Below, in pieces: positions 39,512 to 47,789 of a stretch of DNA of 50,157 nt. The notes below the pieces were generated by a model. That model ran no database searches. It had not been told where the DNA came from and saw only the letters and a program-made list of their open reading frames with translations. Source of the stretch: Paenibacillus hunanensis. GTDB taxonomy: Bacteria; Bacillota; Bacilli; Paenibacillales; Paenibacillaceae. Position 1 is the stretch's first letter. Each line of letters begins with the position of its first letter. The position numbers were made by a program, and so were the translations under genes. Where the stretch lies: positions 1 through 50,157 of the forward strand of contig NZ_BMMB01000017.1 of the NCBI RefSeq assembly GCF_014645615.1. The letters are read 5' to 3'.

Positions 39512-40585
39512 TTAATAGCCAAGCTCTTTTTGCAGCTCTTGCATAGTGATTACATCGCCATCCGCTGGAATACCGATTGCGAAGGTTTGTTTTTCATTGA
39601 TCTTGGAGTACTGAGCATTACCGTCCAGTGCCAGCTTCACATTTTCCTTTGTATCTGGATCAGAGAATACTGCGTCCATCACCATTTGTTGATACACTGG
39701 GAAGTTCTTATCGTTGATCGCTGTGTTGATGTGGAATTGGTTCAGCGTCAGGTATTTGTCCAGATCAGCAACTGCTTTGGAGAACTCACTCTGAGAATCC
39801 TGAGAATTGAGGTCTTTTTTCATGTCATCAATTTCTTGTTGTGACACGTTCAGTGCAGAACGATATTCTTCTTTAGAAATAACATCCAGTACTGCTGGCA
39901 GTGCTTGTTTTACGAAAATTTCAACAGCTTGTTTGGCATTGTCGTTCGTTACAGCAAATTGTACCACTTGTTTTGCATCTACACCTTCTGGCAGACTTGC
40001 ATCAGCAGGCTTGATGTCTTTGAAGTACGTCGCTTGATCGTATTTGTCCAGAACCGCGCTGGACAGTTCTTGTGCCAGCTTTTGGCTTGTTGCCGGGCTA
40101 AGCGGCTTGTAGTCTTGTCCTTGTTGCTGAGCCAGCTCTTTCAGATCCAGCTTCAGGAATTTGCCAACTGTTGTTTGTGGCAGTGGCAGCATTGGGATTT
40201 GTGGAATTTTCACATACATCGTATCCTGTGTCATCACGATTGGCACTTCAAAGTTCATTGTGCCTCCACCCAGCTTCAGGTTAATCGTCATTTCCGTTTG
40301 CATTGGATCCGCTTGGTACACACCGTTTGCAGTGATCTCTGCATTTTTCAATGCATTGATGATCTGTGCATTTGTAGAATCTGTAGCTGCTGCACCATCT
40401 GCGGAGCTGATTGCCAGATCTGTAATTTTAAATTGAGTACTCATCGTATACGAAGTCATTTGTGCGGCAGCTGTTGTTGCTGCTTTTACCGCTTCCTTCG
40501 GCTCTTCTTTTTTCGTACAGCCAACCAGTGCGATAGTGAATACCAGCAGCAATGCTAGCAAACTACCTGTCATTTTCTTGTTCAT
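39512..40585 (-). CDS. Lipoprotein of unknown function
   Basis: The 357-residue protein starts with a lipoprotein signal peptide, lipobox LVGC with C23 as the lipid-modified cysteine, followed by charged KKEEPKE. The mature part is a mix of beta-like strands (ITANGVYQADPMQTEMTINLKL, MNFEVPIVMTQDTMYVKI) and helices, reminiscent of LppX/LprG-like or DUF6612-type lipoproteins, but I cannot name the family with confidence. The ATG follows AGGAAGGGG by seven bases; 39 upstream codons in frame cross the promoter and are excluded. It is a monocistronic gene. Confidence 0.85.
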   Translation of the reverse strand: MNKKMTGSLLALLLVFTIALVGCTKKEEPKEAVKAATTAAAQMTSYTMSTQFKITDLAISSADGAAATDSTNAQIINALKNAEITANGVYQADPMQTEMTINLKLGGGTMNFEVPIVMTQDTMYVKIPQIPMLPLPQTTVGKFLKLDLKELAQQQGQDYKPLSPATSQKLAQELSSAVLDKYDQATYFKDIKPADASLPEGVDAKQVVQFAVTNDNAKQAVEIFVKQALPAVLDVISKEEYRSALNVSQQEIDDMKKDLNSQDSQSEFSKAVADLDKYLTLNQFHINTAINDKNFPVYQQMVMDAVFSDPDTKENVKLALDGNAQYSKINEKQTFAIGIPADGDVITMQELQKELGY

Positions 40586-40671
40586 TATGATACCCCTTCC
40601 TGTTTCTAAGCGTGAATCCTTTACTCTAATTTCATAAAGTGAAAAAATAAACTCCGCATCCATGATAACCC

Positions 40672-40705
40672 ATTTTGGCATGATTTTAAATGTCAAAGCC
40701 AAAAT
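40672..40705. promoter_or_regulatory. Inverted repeat at the start of the lipoprotein transcript
   Basis: ATTTTGGC and GCCAAAAT form perfect 8-bp arms 18 bp apart, directly downstream of the -10. It may be an operator or a 5' UTR hairpin. Confidence 0.5.
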
Positions 40706-40707
40706 TA

Positions 40708-40735
40708 GTTATATTTTCTTAACACAACAGGTCAA
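40708..40735 (-). promoter_or_regulatory. Promoter of the lipoprotein gene
   Basis: On the minus strand there is TTGACC (40735-40730), a 16-bp spacer and TATAAC (40713-40708), about 120 bp before the start codon. Confidence 0.65.
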
Positions 40736-40877
40736 CTTTCAGTAAAACTCAGGATTGCTCCATAGGTAAAAAAGGCTTGATTGGTTTCCATCATGCGCAT
40801 TTGTGCAAGCTGATTGCTACACAGTATGGGCATAGAACCGGATCATTCTGCGTAGTCTAGCATGTACACGGGTCCGT

Positions 40878-41780
40878 TTAGTGAATATCCCGCTTTCTGA
40901 AGCGACCGCCTTTGACATCGTGAATATTACCGACTGCCATAAAAGCATTTTCGTCAAAATGATTAACGATTTCCTTCAGCTTGGCTTCCTCCAGACGTGT
41001 AATGACACAAAAGATCACCTTTTTGTCTTCGCCAGAGAAGCCACCTTCACCGGATAAATAAGTAACAGTTCGTCCTAACCGACTAATAATGGCATTGCCA
41101 ATATCGTACGTCCGATCACTAATGATCCAGACTGACTTGGATTGATCCAGCCCATCGATCGTAATATCGATCACCTTGGTAGCAATGTAGTACGCAATAA
41201 TCGAATACATCGCTCGATCCCAGCCGAATACGAAGCCTGCTCCAGTCAAAATGAACACATTGATAATCATTACAATCTCGCCCACCGAAAAGATCGTCCG
41301 CCGCGATAGCAAGATTGCGATAATCTCCGTTCCATCCAGTGATCCACCAGAGCGTAATACTAACCCGGTGCCAAGTCCGAGAAACATCCCGCCAAACACA
41401 ACCGCCAGTACCGTTTCATTTACAAAGGCAGCGACCGGATGCAACAGCAGTGTGCCTACCGACATCACCGAAATACCGAGCAGTGTTGATAATGCGAAGG
41501 TTTTACCAATCTGCTTGTAGCCGATGACCAGAAAAGGAATATTGATCAGAAATAGAAATATCCCTAGCTTCCAGCCCGTTAAGAAGGACATAATAATCGA
41601 TATGCCTGTAATGCCGCCATCAGTAACATTGTTTGGGACGAGAAACAATTCAAGTGCAACAGCAACAAGGATTGCTCCCAATACAATCAGCATCGTGCGT
41701 ACCATCGTGCTGCGTAGGGAACGTTTACCGTGTTCTACCGGTGTGAACGCGGCCAAATCTGGAGGTTGGTTCAGTGCCAT
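40878..41780 (-). CDS. YitT family membrane protein
   Basis: A 300-residue YitT/DUF161 membrane protein with a C-terminal DUF2179 domain. About five to six hydrophobic segments span residues 25-215, including ALELFLVPNNVTDGGITGIS and LGLGTGLVLRSGGSLDGTEI, both family signatures. The cytoplasmic C terminus (about 220-295, VWIISDRTYDIGNAI ... VIFCVITRLEEAKLKEIV) is the ferredoxin-like DUF2179. Its substrate is not established. CAGGAGG lies seven bases before the ATG. It lies between tRNA-Ser and the lipoprotein gene. Confidence 0.92.
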   Translation of the reverse strand: MALNQPPDLAAFTPVEHGKRSLRSTMVRTMLIVLGAILVAVALELFLVPNNVTDGGITGISIIMSFLTGWKLGIFLFLINIPFLVIGYKQIGKTFALSTLLGISVMSVGTLLLHPVAAFVNETVLAVVFGGMFLGLGTGLVLRSGGSLDGTEIIAILLSRRTIFSVGEIVMIINVFILTGAGFVFGWDRAMYSIIAYYIATKVIDITIDGLDQSKSVWIISDRTYDIGNAIISRLGRTVTYLSGEGGFSGEDKKVIFCVITRLEEAKLKEIVNHFDENAFMAVGNIHDVKGGRFRKRDIH

Positions 41781-41865
41781 GGCCTAGCCTCCTGTTCTTA
41801 TGTACGTATTGGCATCACGAAAGGTGACAACTTTTTGTCCAATTCATGATCTACTCTTATTATTA

Positions 41866-41892
41866 TTACATAAAATATCTGCTCCTCCTATA
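41866..41892 (-). promoter_or_regulatory. Start-stop minimal ORF with strong Shine-Dalgarno upstream of yitT
   Basis: On the minus strand TATAGGAGGAGC is followed nine bases later by ATGTAA, a start codon directly followed by a stop. It lies about 86 nt before the yitT start. It may be chance or a ribosome-parking element. Confidence 0.4.
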
Positions 41893-41922
41893 AAAAACCG
41901 GACAATCATCGAGATAAACACA

Positions 41923-41953
41923 ACAAAAAAGCCGTTCTCATTGAGAACGGCTT
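41923..41953 (-). terminator. Terminator after tRNA-Ser
   Basis: On the minus strand AAGCCGTTCTCA pairs with TGAGAACGGCTT over a 1-2 base centre, followed by TTTTG, 17 nt beyond the tRNA. Confidence 0.9.
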
Positions 41954-41969
41954 GGTATTATAGATGTAT

Positions 41970-42058
41970 GGCGGAGAGGGTGGGATTCGAACCCACGTGG
42001 AGTTGCCCCCTAACGGTTTTCAAGACCGCCCCGTTATGACCGCTTCGGTACCTCTCCG
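41970..42058 (-). tRNA. tRNA-Ser (anticodon UGA)
   Basis: An 89-nt class II tRNA on the minus strand with acceptor stem GGAGAGG/CCTCTCC, discriminator G and encoded CCA. The anticodon loop CTTGAAA has TGA at 42023-42021, and there is a long variable arm and a T-loop GGTTCGAATCC. It lies about 80 nt downstream of serS, the enzyme that charges it, as in Bacillus. Confidence 0.97.
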
Positions 42059-42137
42059 AACATTAACGTCATGTAATACTCAAACGAATATTGCACAACA
42101 TAATTAATATATCATACATCCTATAGTAGCACAATAT

Positions 42138-43424
42138 TTATTTTTCCGACTTGCCGATCACTTCAACACCGCGCATATATGGACGAAGTGCCTCAGGTAC
42201 GATCACACTGCCATCCTCCTGCTGATAGTTTTCCAGAATCGCAGCGACTGTACGACCTACTGCCAGACCAGAACCATTCAGTGTATGCACGAATTCAGGC
42301 TTGCTCTTCGTATCCTTACGATAGCGGATGCTTGCACGACGTGCCTGGAAGTCTTCCACATTGGAGCAAGACGAAATTTCACGATACATATTGCTTTCTG
42401 GCAGCCATACCTCCAGATCATATGTCTTCGCTGCGCTAAAGCCCATATCGCCTGTACATAGTCCAAGCACACGGTAAGGCAGACCGAGCAATTGCAGGAT
42501 ACGCTCTGCATTAGCCGTCATCTTCTCCAGCTCTTCATACGAAGTTTCTGGCTCAACGACCTTGATCAGCTCGACCTTATTAAATTGATGCTGACGAATC
42601 AGTCCACGTGTATCACGACCAGCCGCACCAGCTTCCGAACGGAAACATGAGCTGTAGGCCACATAATACTTAGGCAGCTCTTCTTTGGCCAGAATTTCTT
42701 CACGATGATAGTTCGTTACTGGAACTTCTGCTGTCGGGATCAGATAGTAGTCAGTATCCGTCAGCTTGAACAGATCCTCTTCAAACTTCGGCAGCTGTCC
42801 TGTACCGACCAGACTATCACGGTTCACGATATATGGAGGCAGAATCTCTTCATAGCCATGATCACCGCTATGCACATCCATCATAAAGTTGATCAGCGCA
42901 CGCTCTAGACGAGCACCCAATCCTTTATAAAATGTAAAGCGAGAGCCTGTAACCTTCGCCCCTGCTTCAAAATCAAGAATACCTAGCTCCTGCGCGATAT
43001 CCCAGTGTGCCTTCGGCTCGAATGCAAACTCACGCGGCTCGCCATTACGACGCAGCTCCACGTTGTCTTCCTCCGATGCCCCTACAGGTACACTGCTATC
43101 TGGCAGGTTTGGAATAGCCAGTGTCAGGCTATCGATTTCGGCTTCCAGATTACGAATCTCTTCATCCAGCGCCTTAATGCGATCAGACACCTGACGCATT
43201 TCCAGAATTAGCTCTTCCGCATCCTCTTTGTTCTTTTTGCGTTGTGCGACTTCGCCAGATACTGTATTACGGCGGTTCTTAAGCAGCTCTGTCTCCTGTA
43301 GCAGCTCACGGCGCTTCGAATCAAGCTCTGGGAAGCTAGAGATCAGATCGAGCGATTTGCCGCGATTTTGTAGTGCCTGCGCAACCCGATCATACTCGGT
43401 ACGCAAGATTTTAACGTCTAACAT
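42138..43424 (-). CDS. serS: Seryl-tRNA synthetase
   Basis: A class II synthetase that charges tRNA-Ser, whose gene follows directly. Residues 1-110 form the long antiparallel coiled-coil arm that grips the tRNA variable arm (RRELLQETELLKNRRN ... ALDEEIRNLEAEIDSL). The catalytic core has motif 2 (FRSEAGAAGRDTRGLIRQHQF) and motif 3 (GSGLAVGRTVAAILENYQ), and TAEVPVTNYHREEI. The 428-residue length is normal. GAGGAGGGG precedes the ATG by six bases. Regulation is odd: no T-box is present in the leader, but a different multi-stem structure occupies 43449-43613. Confidence 0.97.
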   Translation of the reverse strand: MLDVKILRTEYDRVAQALQNRGKSLDLISSFPELDSKRRELLQETELLKNRRNTVSGEVAQRKKNKEDAEELILEMRQVSDRIKALDEEIRNLEAEIDSLTLAIPNLPDSSVPVGASEEDNVELRRNGEPREFAFEPKAHWDIAQELGILDFEAGAKVTGSRFTFYKGLGARLERALINFMMDVHSGDHGYEEILPPYIVNRDSLVGTGQLPKFEEDLFKLTDTDYYLIPTAEVPVTNYHREEILAKEELPKYYVAYSSCFRSEAGAAGRDTRGLIRQHQFNKVELIKVVEPETSYEELEKMTANAERILQLLGLPYRVLGLCTGDMGFSAAKTYDLEVWLPESNMYREISSCSNVEDFQARRASIRYRKDTKSKPEFVHTLNGSGLAVGRTVAAILENYQQEDGSVIVPEALRPYMRGVEVIGKSEK

Positions 43425-43448
43425 GAATAACCCCTCCTCATAAAAATA

Positions 43449-43613
43449 ACCTTAACTCCCGTTCCCCTTTTCGCCGACAGACCGGATGCGGCAAGCCAAC
43501 CGCCATAGGGCGATTCGCTTCTCCACACCAGCGGCTGTACCGGGCAAGCGAGAACTTGCCGCACTCCGCAAGTTGAGTATGCTCTACTCACGGAAGCTGC
43601 CAAGAGTTAAGGT
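43449..43613 (-). ncRNA. Structured 5' leader of serS, not a T-box
   Basis: A 10-bp perfect closing stem (ACCTTAACTC at 43449-43458 with GAGTTAAGGT at 43604-43613, plus-strand bases) encloses four or more hairpins. These include GGCAAG/CTTGCC (43543-43560), CGCC/GGCG (43501-43512), GAGTA/TACTC near 43574-43589, and a GCCG/CGGC stem near 43470-43495. On the minus strand the closing stem is followed by TTATTTTT and then the Shine-Dalgarno. The T-box sequence AGGGTGGNACCGCG is absent. Confidence 0.6.
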
Positions 43614-43795
43614 CGATCCTACCATTACTTATCTACTTATCGTCATAAGCTGTTTATACAGCGTGTAGCTTCTATTATGACTATGCATAGCCTTATTATA
43701 CCGTAGCACTGTAACTATAGGCGCCACTGTCTATTGATGTTCATCTAGCATCACACACTTTAACCTCAATCACAGCAACACTATGGATAACAAGC
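43614..43795. other. Gap between pdxT and the serS leader
   Basis: Non-coding. A minus-strand TATAAT (near 43695-43700) could be the serS -10, but its -35 is poor. No terminator for pdxT stands out. Confidence 0.4.
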
Positions 43796-44380
43796 TTATG
43801 CCTTACTTGCCAGTGATTCCTTTACCATATCTACAAAATACTGATGCAGACGATAGTCATCTGTCAGCTCTGGATGGAAGGAGCAGGCGAGCAGATGCTG
43901 CTGACGTGCAGCTACGATCTCGTCGTTATACACCGACAATACATCCACACCTTCACCCACCGATTCGATCAGTGGCGCACGAATAAATACCGCACGAACA
44001 GGCTCAGGGACACCTTGAATATCCAGATCGGTCTCAAAGCTCTCCTTCTGGCGTCCAAATGCATTCCGGCATACCGTCATATTCATCAGCGCCAAATGCG
44101 CTTCTTCCTGGCCTTCAATTCGTTCTGCCAGTACAATCAAGCCTGCACATGTACCAAACATCGGTTTACCCAGTGCCGAAAATTGCTTCAACGCATCCAT
44201 AAAGTCGTACTTGCGCATCAGCTTCCCGATGGTTGTACTTTCTCCACCAGGAATGACGATACCGTCTAGCTCACCCAGCTCGTCCACACGCTTCACACTG
44301 ACAGCCTCTGCACCTGCCAGCTGTAAGCTGCGAATATGCTCTGCTACAGCACCTTGAAGTGCCAGTACACCGATCTTCAT
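43796..44380 (-). CDS. pdxT: Pyridoxal 5'-phosphate synthase glutaminase subunit
   Basis: PdxT hydrolyses glutamine and channels the ammonia to PdxS for vitamin B6 synthesis. The class I glutaminase triad is complete: C78 (FGTCAGLI), H169 and E171 (SFHPELT). The oxyanion region PGGESTTIGKL (44-54) and the N-terminal IGVLALQGAVAEH are typical. The 194 residues match Bacillus PdxT. AGAAGGAT precedes the ATG by about six bases. It begins 17 nt after the pdxS stop, so both are co-transcribed. Confidence 0.97.
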   Translation of the reverse strand: MKIGVLALQGAVAEHIRSLQLAGAEAVSVKRVDELGELDGIVIPGGESTTIGKLMRKYDFMDALKQFSALGKPMFGTCAGLIVLAERIEGQEEAHLALMNMTVCRNAFGRQKESFETDLDIQGVPEPVRAVFIRAPLIESVGEGVDVLSVYNDEIVAARQQHLLACSFHPELTDDYRLHQYFVDMVKESLASKA

Positions 44381-44397
44381 TCCACTATCCTTCTTTC

Positions 44398-45279
44398 TTA
44401 CCAGCCGCGATCCTGCATACGCTCAGCAGGAGACAATTTGGAGATTTCGATCCCCTTCATTGGTGTACCCAGATTTTTGGATACCTCAGCGATCAGCTTG
44501 TAATCCGTATAATGTGTTGTTGCTTCCACGATCGCACGTGCGAATTTCTCAGGGCTGTCGGATTTGAAAATACCAGAACCAACAAATACGCCGTCTGCAC
44601 CCAGATGCATCATCAGAGCCGCGTCGGCAGGAGTCGCTACGCCACCCGCTGCAAAGTTAACAACTGGCAGCTTGCCGCTTTCGTGCACGCCCAGCAGCAG
44701 CTCGTAAGCTACACCGAGGTTTTTCGCTTCAGCATACAGCTCGTCCTTAGACATGTTTTGTACCTTGCGAACCTGGCTGTTGATCAGACGCATATGGCGT
44801 ACCGCTTCAACAATGTTACCTGTTCCTGGCTCACCCTTTGTGCGAATCATAGCTGCACCCTCGCCGATACGACGCAGTGCTTCACCCAGATCCTTCGCAC
44901 CACATACAAATGGTACAGTAAATTCATTTTTATCGATATGATATACTTCGTCAGCAGGTGTGAGCACTTCGCTCTCGTCCAGGTAATCTACACCCATTGA
45001 TTCCAGTATCTTTGCTTCTACATAGTGACCGATACGCGCTTTCGCCATAACCGGGATTGTAACAACCTTCATAACTTCCTCGATAATCGTCGGGTCAGCC
45101 ATACGAGCAACCCCACCCGCTGCACGAATATCAGAAGGCACGCGCTCAAGAGCCATAACTGCTGTTGCACCAGCAGCTTCGGCAATCTTTGCCTGCTCCG
45201 CGTTCATAACGTCCATGATGACGCCGCCTTTTTGCATTTCCGCCATACCTCTTTTTACTCTCGATGTACCAGTTTCCAT
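44398..45279 (-). CDS. pdxS: Pyridoxal 5'-phosphate synthase lyase subunit
   Basis: PdxS builds pyridoxal phosphate from ribose 5-phosphate, glyceraldehyde 3-phosphate and ammonia, as a dodecamer with PdxT. The (beta/alpha)8 barrel shows the Schiff-base lysine K80 (VMAKARIGH), the second lysine in RTKGEPGTGNIVEA, and NFAAGGVATPADAALMM. It uses the second of two near ATGs, seven bases after AGGAGG; the first is only one base away from it. This gives 293 residues, one fewer than Bacillus. It heads the pdxST unit behind a leader of about 160 nt with several small hairpins. Confidence 0.97.
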   Translation of the reverse strand: METGTSRVKRGMAEMQKGGVIMDVMNAEQAKIAEAAGATAVMALERVPSDIRAAGGVARMADPTIIEEVMKVVTIPVMAKARIGHYVEAKILESMGVDYLDESEVLTPADEVYHIDKNEFTVPFVCGAKDLGEALRRIGEGAAMIRTKGEPGTGNIVEAVRHMRLINSQVRKVQNMSKDELYAEAKNLGVAYELLLGVHESGKLPVVNFAAGGVATPADAALMMHLGADGVFVGSGIFKSDSPEKFARAIVEATTHYTDYKLIAEVSKNLGTPMKGIEISKLSPAERMQDRGW

Positions 45280-45299
45280 GTCCATGCCTCCTGAATACT

Positions 45300-45447
45300 T
45301 TCTGTAAATATCCCGTGCTCAGTCGGCAGCGGGATTCGTTATCAATGACGTTCTGCGTCGGCCGCAACAGCCGTCCCATGCCTGATTCCAGGCTGAAAAG
45401 AGGACAGAATCTAACTCATAATTTTACATGACACATATGCATTATAC
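45300..45447 (-). promoter_or_regulatory. pdxS leader with several hairpins and a candidate -10
   Basis: A TATAAT (45446-45441, minus strand) starts the region but no good -35 precedes it. The leader then holds GCCTG/CAGGC, GACG/CGTC and ATCCCG/CGGGAT stems, the last about 22 nt before the Shine-Dalgarno. A regulatory role is possible but not shown. Confidence 0.4.
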
Positions 45448-45477
45448 AATACATTTTCACCGTATATCGCAGAATGA

Positions 45478-45501
45478 CCGCCAGGCAGTGCCTGGCGGGT
45501 C
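45478..45501. promoter_or_regulatory. Strong GC-rich inverted repeat between dacA and pdxS
   Basis: CCGCCAGGCA and TGCCTGGCGG form a 10-bp perfect stem around one base. It lies about 180 nt after dacA and 30 bp before the pdxS -10. There is no T-run on either strand, so it is either an unusual dacA terminator or a protein-binding site. Confidence 0.5.
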
Positions 45502-45677
45502 AAAGGGTATTGGATGCTAATCGAATAGAGCAGTTATAACAGTAGATTAGATACCTTGAAAATTTACAGCCAGACGAGATATCCATCATTCCGGTAGAAT
45601 GGCTTTGTGTCGTCGCTTGGATCTAAACCTGCATATCACAAAATCTATATCATCACTCAAGCCATATCTTTATTCAA

Positions 45678-47090
45678 TTAGAACATATTTTTCACGGAAT
45701 TGAACAGATCACCAAACAGGTCACCGATCGAACGGAAGAACAGACGCAGCCAGCTTCCTTTTTCCACAGGCTCCGATGCAATCAGATTCACCGTTGTCAC
45801 CTGATCCTGCGGCATGCTGTCGTTTTTGTACGTATACGTGATCGTACCGAGTGCTTTGCCTGCTTCGATTGGTGCTGTACGTGCTGTTTCATCCGCTTGC
45901 GATACCGTGTAAGTTACATTTTGCGGATTTGTACCCTTCGGTACAACTACATTAACCGCTGCATCTGTTACTACAGGAACCTCTGTTGCTGAACCCTTTA
46001 CTACCGGTATTGTAGCCAGACCAGAGACCGCCGATTTTGCACCTACGATTTGCTTCACTTCAAAGTGATCAAAGCCGTAGTCCAGTACTTTTTTTGTTTG
46101 GATAAAACGTTGTTTATCACTGGATGTTCCCATTACGACACTGATTAGACGCATACCATTACGCTCAGCTGTACCCGTAAAGCACTGACCTGCTGCATTC
46201 GTATGACCTGTTTTTAAACCATCCAGGCCTGGATAGGCATACGCCTTAAAGTTAGTAATAGACGAGTTCGACGCCAGCATCCAGTTCCAGTTCACTACTG
46301 GTGACTTATCGGTAGGACGGAATTTGAAGGACTGAATTTTGGTCACTTCATTAAAGTCAGGATGATCCACAACGATATGACGTGCAAGAATAGCGGTATC
46401 GGAAGCAGACATAACGGTTTCCTTGCCATCCTCAGGCTGTGTACCTTTCGGCATATCCGCAATGCTCAAACCTGTAGCATTAGCAAAATGTGCTGTTTTC
46501 ATGCCAAAGTCCTTGGCTTTTTCATTCATCAACTTCACAAACTCTTTTTCAGAACCACCAGCGATATACTCTGCCAGTGCAACGGTCGCATCATTAGCCG
46601 AACCTACTGCCATCGCTTTGTACAAATCTAGAACCGTGTGCTTATCTCCCTCAGCAAGGAATACACGCGAGCCAACCTGTGCTGCTGCGTTAGCAGATAC
46701 GGTTACCACATCGTCCCATTTGATTTTGCCTTGTTTTACATAATCGGAAACGATGTACTCAGTCATCATTTTAGACATACTTGCTGGAGGTAATGCTTCA
46801 TCACTATTAATAGACAGGAGAACCTTACCTGTCGTTGCTTCAATCAAAATAGCAGACTTAACCTGCAATCCAAGCGAGTCAGCAGAAGGTATCGATGTAC
46901 TGCCGGAAGCAGTAGCTTCTGTAGATTTTTGATCAGTCGAAGTACCGGATGTAGCCGATGCAGCCATTGCTGCTGTTGGAACAATTGTAGACAGACACAG
47001 CATATTTACAAGCATCAACGATGCTACACTTTTTTTAATAAGTTGACGTTTCGACTTCTTTCCTGTTTGCTTTCCCCACTTGCGTTCCAA
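45678..47090 (-). CDS. dacA: D-alanyl-D-alanine carboxypeptidase (PBP5)
   Basis: This low-molecular-weight penicillin-binding protein trims the terminal D-Ala of peptidoglycan stems. From the TTG start (about ten bases after GAGGGGAG) there is a signal peptide ending near residue 43 (AMA), then the peptidase S11 domain. It has SxxK at S104-K107 (PPASMSKM), SxN at S164-N166 (VGSANDA) and KTG at 293-295 (GLKTGHT). A C-terminal beta-rich PBP5 domain and an amphipathic helix (WLRLFFRSIGDLFGDLFNSVKNMF) that attaches it to the membrane follow. An alternative GTG start nine codons upstream is possible but has no Shine-Dalgarno. Its place between guaB and pdxS is the Bacillus order. Confidence 0.95.
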   Translation of the reverse strand: MERKWGKQTGKKSKRQLIKKSVASLMLVNMLCLSTIVPTAAMAASATSGTSTDQKSTEATASGSTSIPSADSLGLQVKSAILIEATTGKVLLSINSDEALPPASMSKMMTEYIVSDYVKQGKIKWDDVVTVSANAAAQVGSRVFLAEGDKHTVLDLYKAMAVGSANDATVALAEYIAGGSEKEFVKLMNEKAKDFGMKTAHFANATGLSIADMPKGTQPEDGKETVMSASDTAILARHIVVDHPDFNEVTKIQSFKFRPTDKSPVVNWNWMLASNSSITNFKAYAYPGLDGLKTGHTNAAGQCFTGTAERNGMRLISVVMGTSSDKQRFIQTKKVLDYGFDHFEVKQIVGAKSAVSGLATIPVVKGSATEVPVVTDAAVNVVVPKGTNPQNVTYTVSQADETARTAPIEAGKALGTITYTYKNDSMPQDQVTTVNLIASEPVEKGSWLRLFFRSIGDLFGDLFNSVKNMF

Positions 47091-47596
47091 TGTATAAATG
47101 CTCCCCTCAAAACTCACCTATAGTATTGCATGTAATGCGCGGTACTATGTAAACCATCAAACAGTTAAAACCCGCTATCACAATGACTTTCTCATTTTAG
47201 CACATGGTGACATGCAAAAAAAGACAAGCCCTTAATAAATCATAGGCTCCGATAAACGTCAACTGCATTTTTTAACTAAATTTAGTAGTAAAGCGGTCTA
47301 AACTATACCTACTATTTATATTTTGAAATGGTGGCTTTGAAATAGCTTTCAGATATTTAATGGTAAAGGGACAAATAACTATTGCTGATTACCTCTATAT
47401 CCGAGTCATAGAAGTGAGCAGCTCCTTTTAGAATTAACGCCTAAACCAAATGTATACTCGATTTATATTCAAGCTAGCCTGATATTAAAGCCGATAATTA
47501 ATTACTATTTCTGACTACTTGGTTCTATATTAATTATGCTGCTTTCTTAAACAGCTTTAGAGATATTGCGCTAGTACACCACTACTTTTCAAAACC
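47091..47596. other. AT-rich non-coding region upstream of dacA
   Basis: No gene is supported in about 500 bp. It must contain the dacA promoter, but no -35/-10 pair with good spacing was found. TAAAAT near 47190 with a weak TTTTTT is the best of the poor candidates. Confidence 0.4.
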
Positions 47597-47635
47597 AAAA
47601 AAGACCACCTCCCAGTCATATCCCAGGAAGTGGTC
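47597..47635 (-). terminator. guaB terminator
   Basis: On the minus strand GACCACTTCC pairs with GGAGGTGGTC (one mismatch), followed by six T. It lies about 155 nt after the guaB stop. Confidence 0.85.
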
Positions 47636-47789
47636 GTAATTGAATTGATCCTTATGAATCGATCCTCATAAGAAAATTTTTATTACATAATTATAGTTAG
47701 ACAGAATTATACTCACGCACAAGAACAGTGAAGACGCACTTCTCTCGCTCAAAATGAGAGAAATTAGCATACTCTTCGCATACTATCGA

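Noticed and set aside
41800..42039. 79-codon plus-strand frame ending AERVGFEPTWSC
   Set aside because: The AERVGFEP stretch is the antisense translation of tRNA-Ser, a well-known false protein signature.
43425..43795. T-box riboswitch expected before serS
   Set aside because: The conserved AGGGTGGNACCGCG sequence is not present on the minus strand; a different structure occupies the leader.
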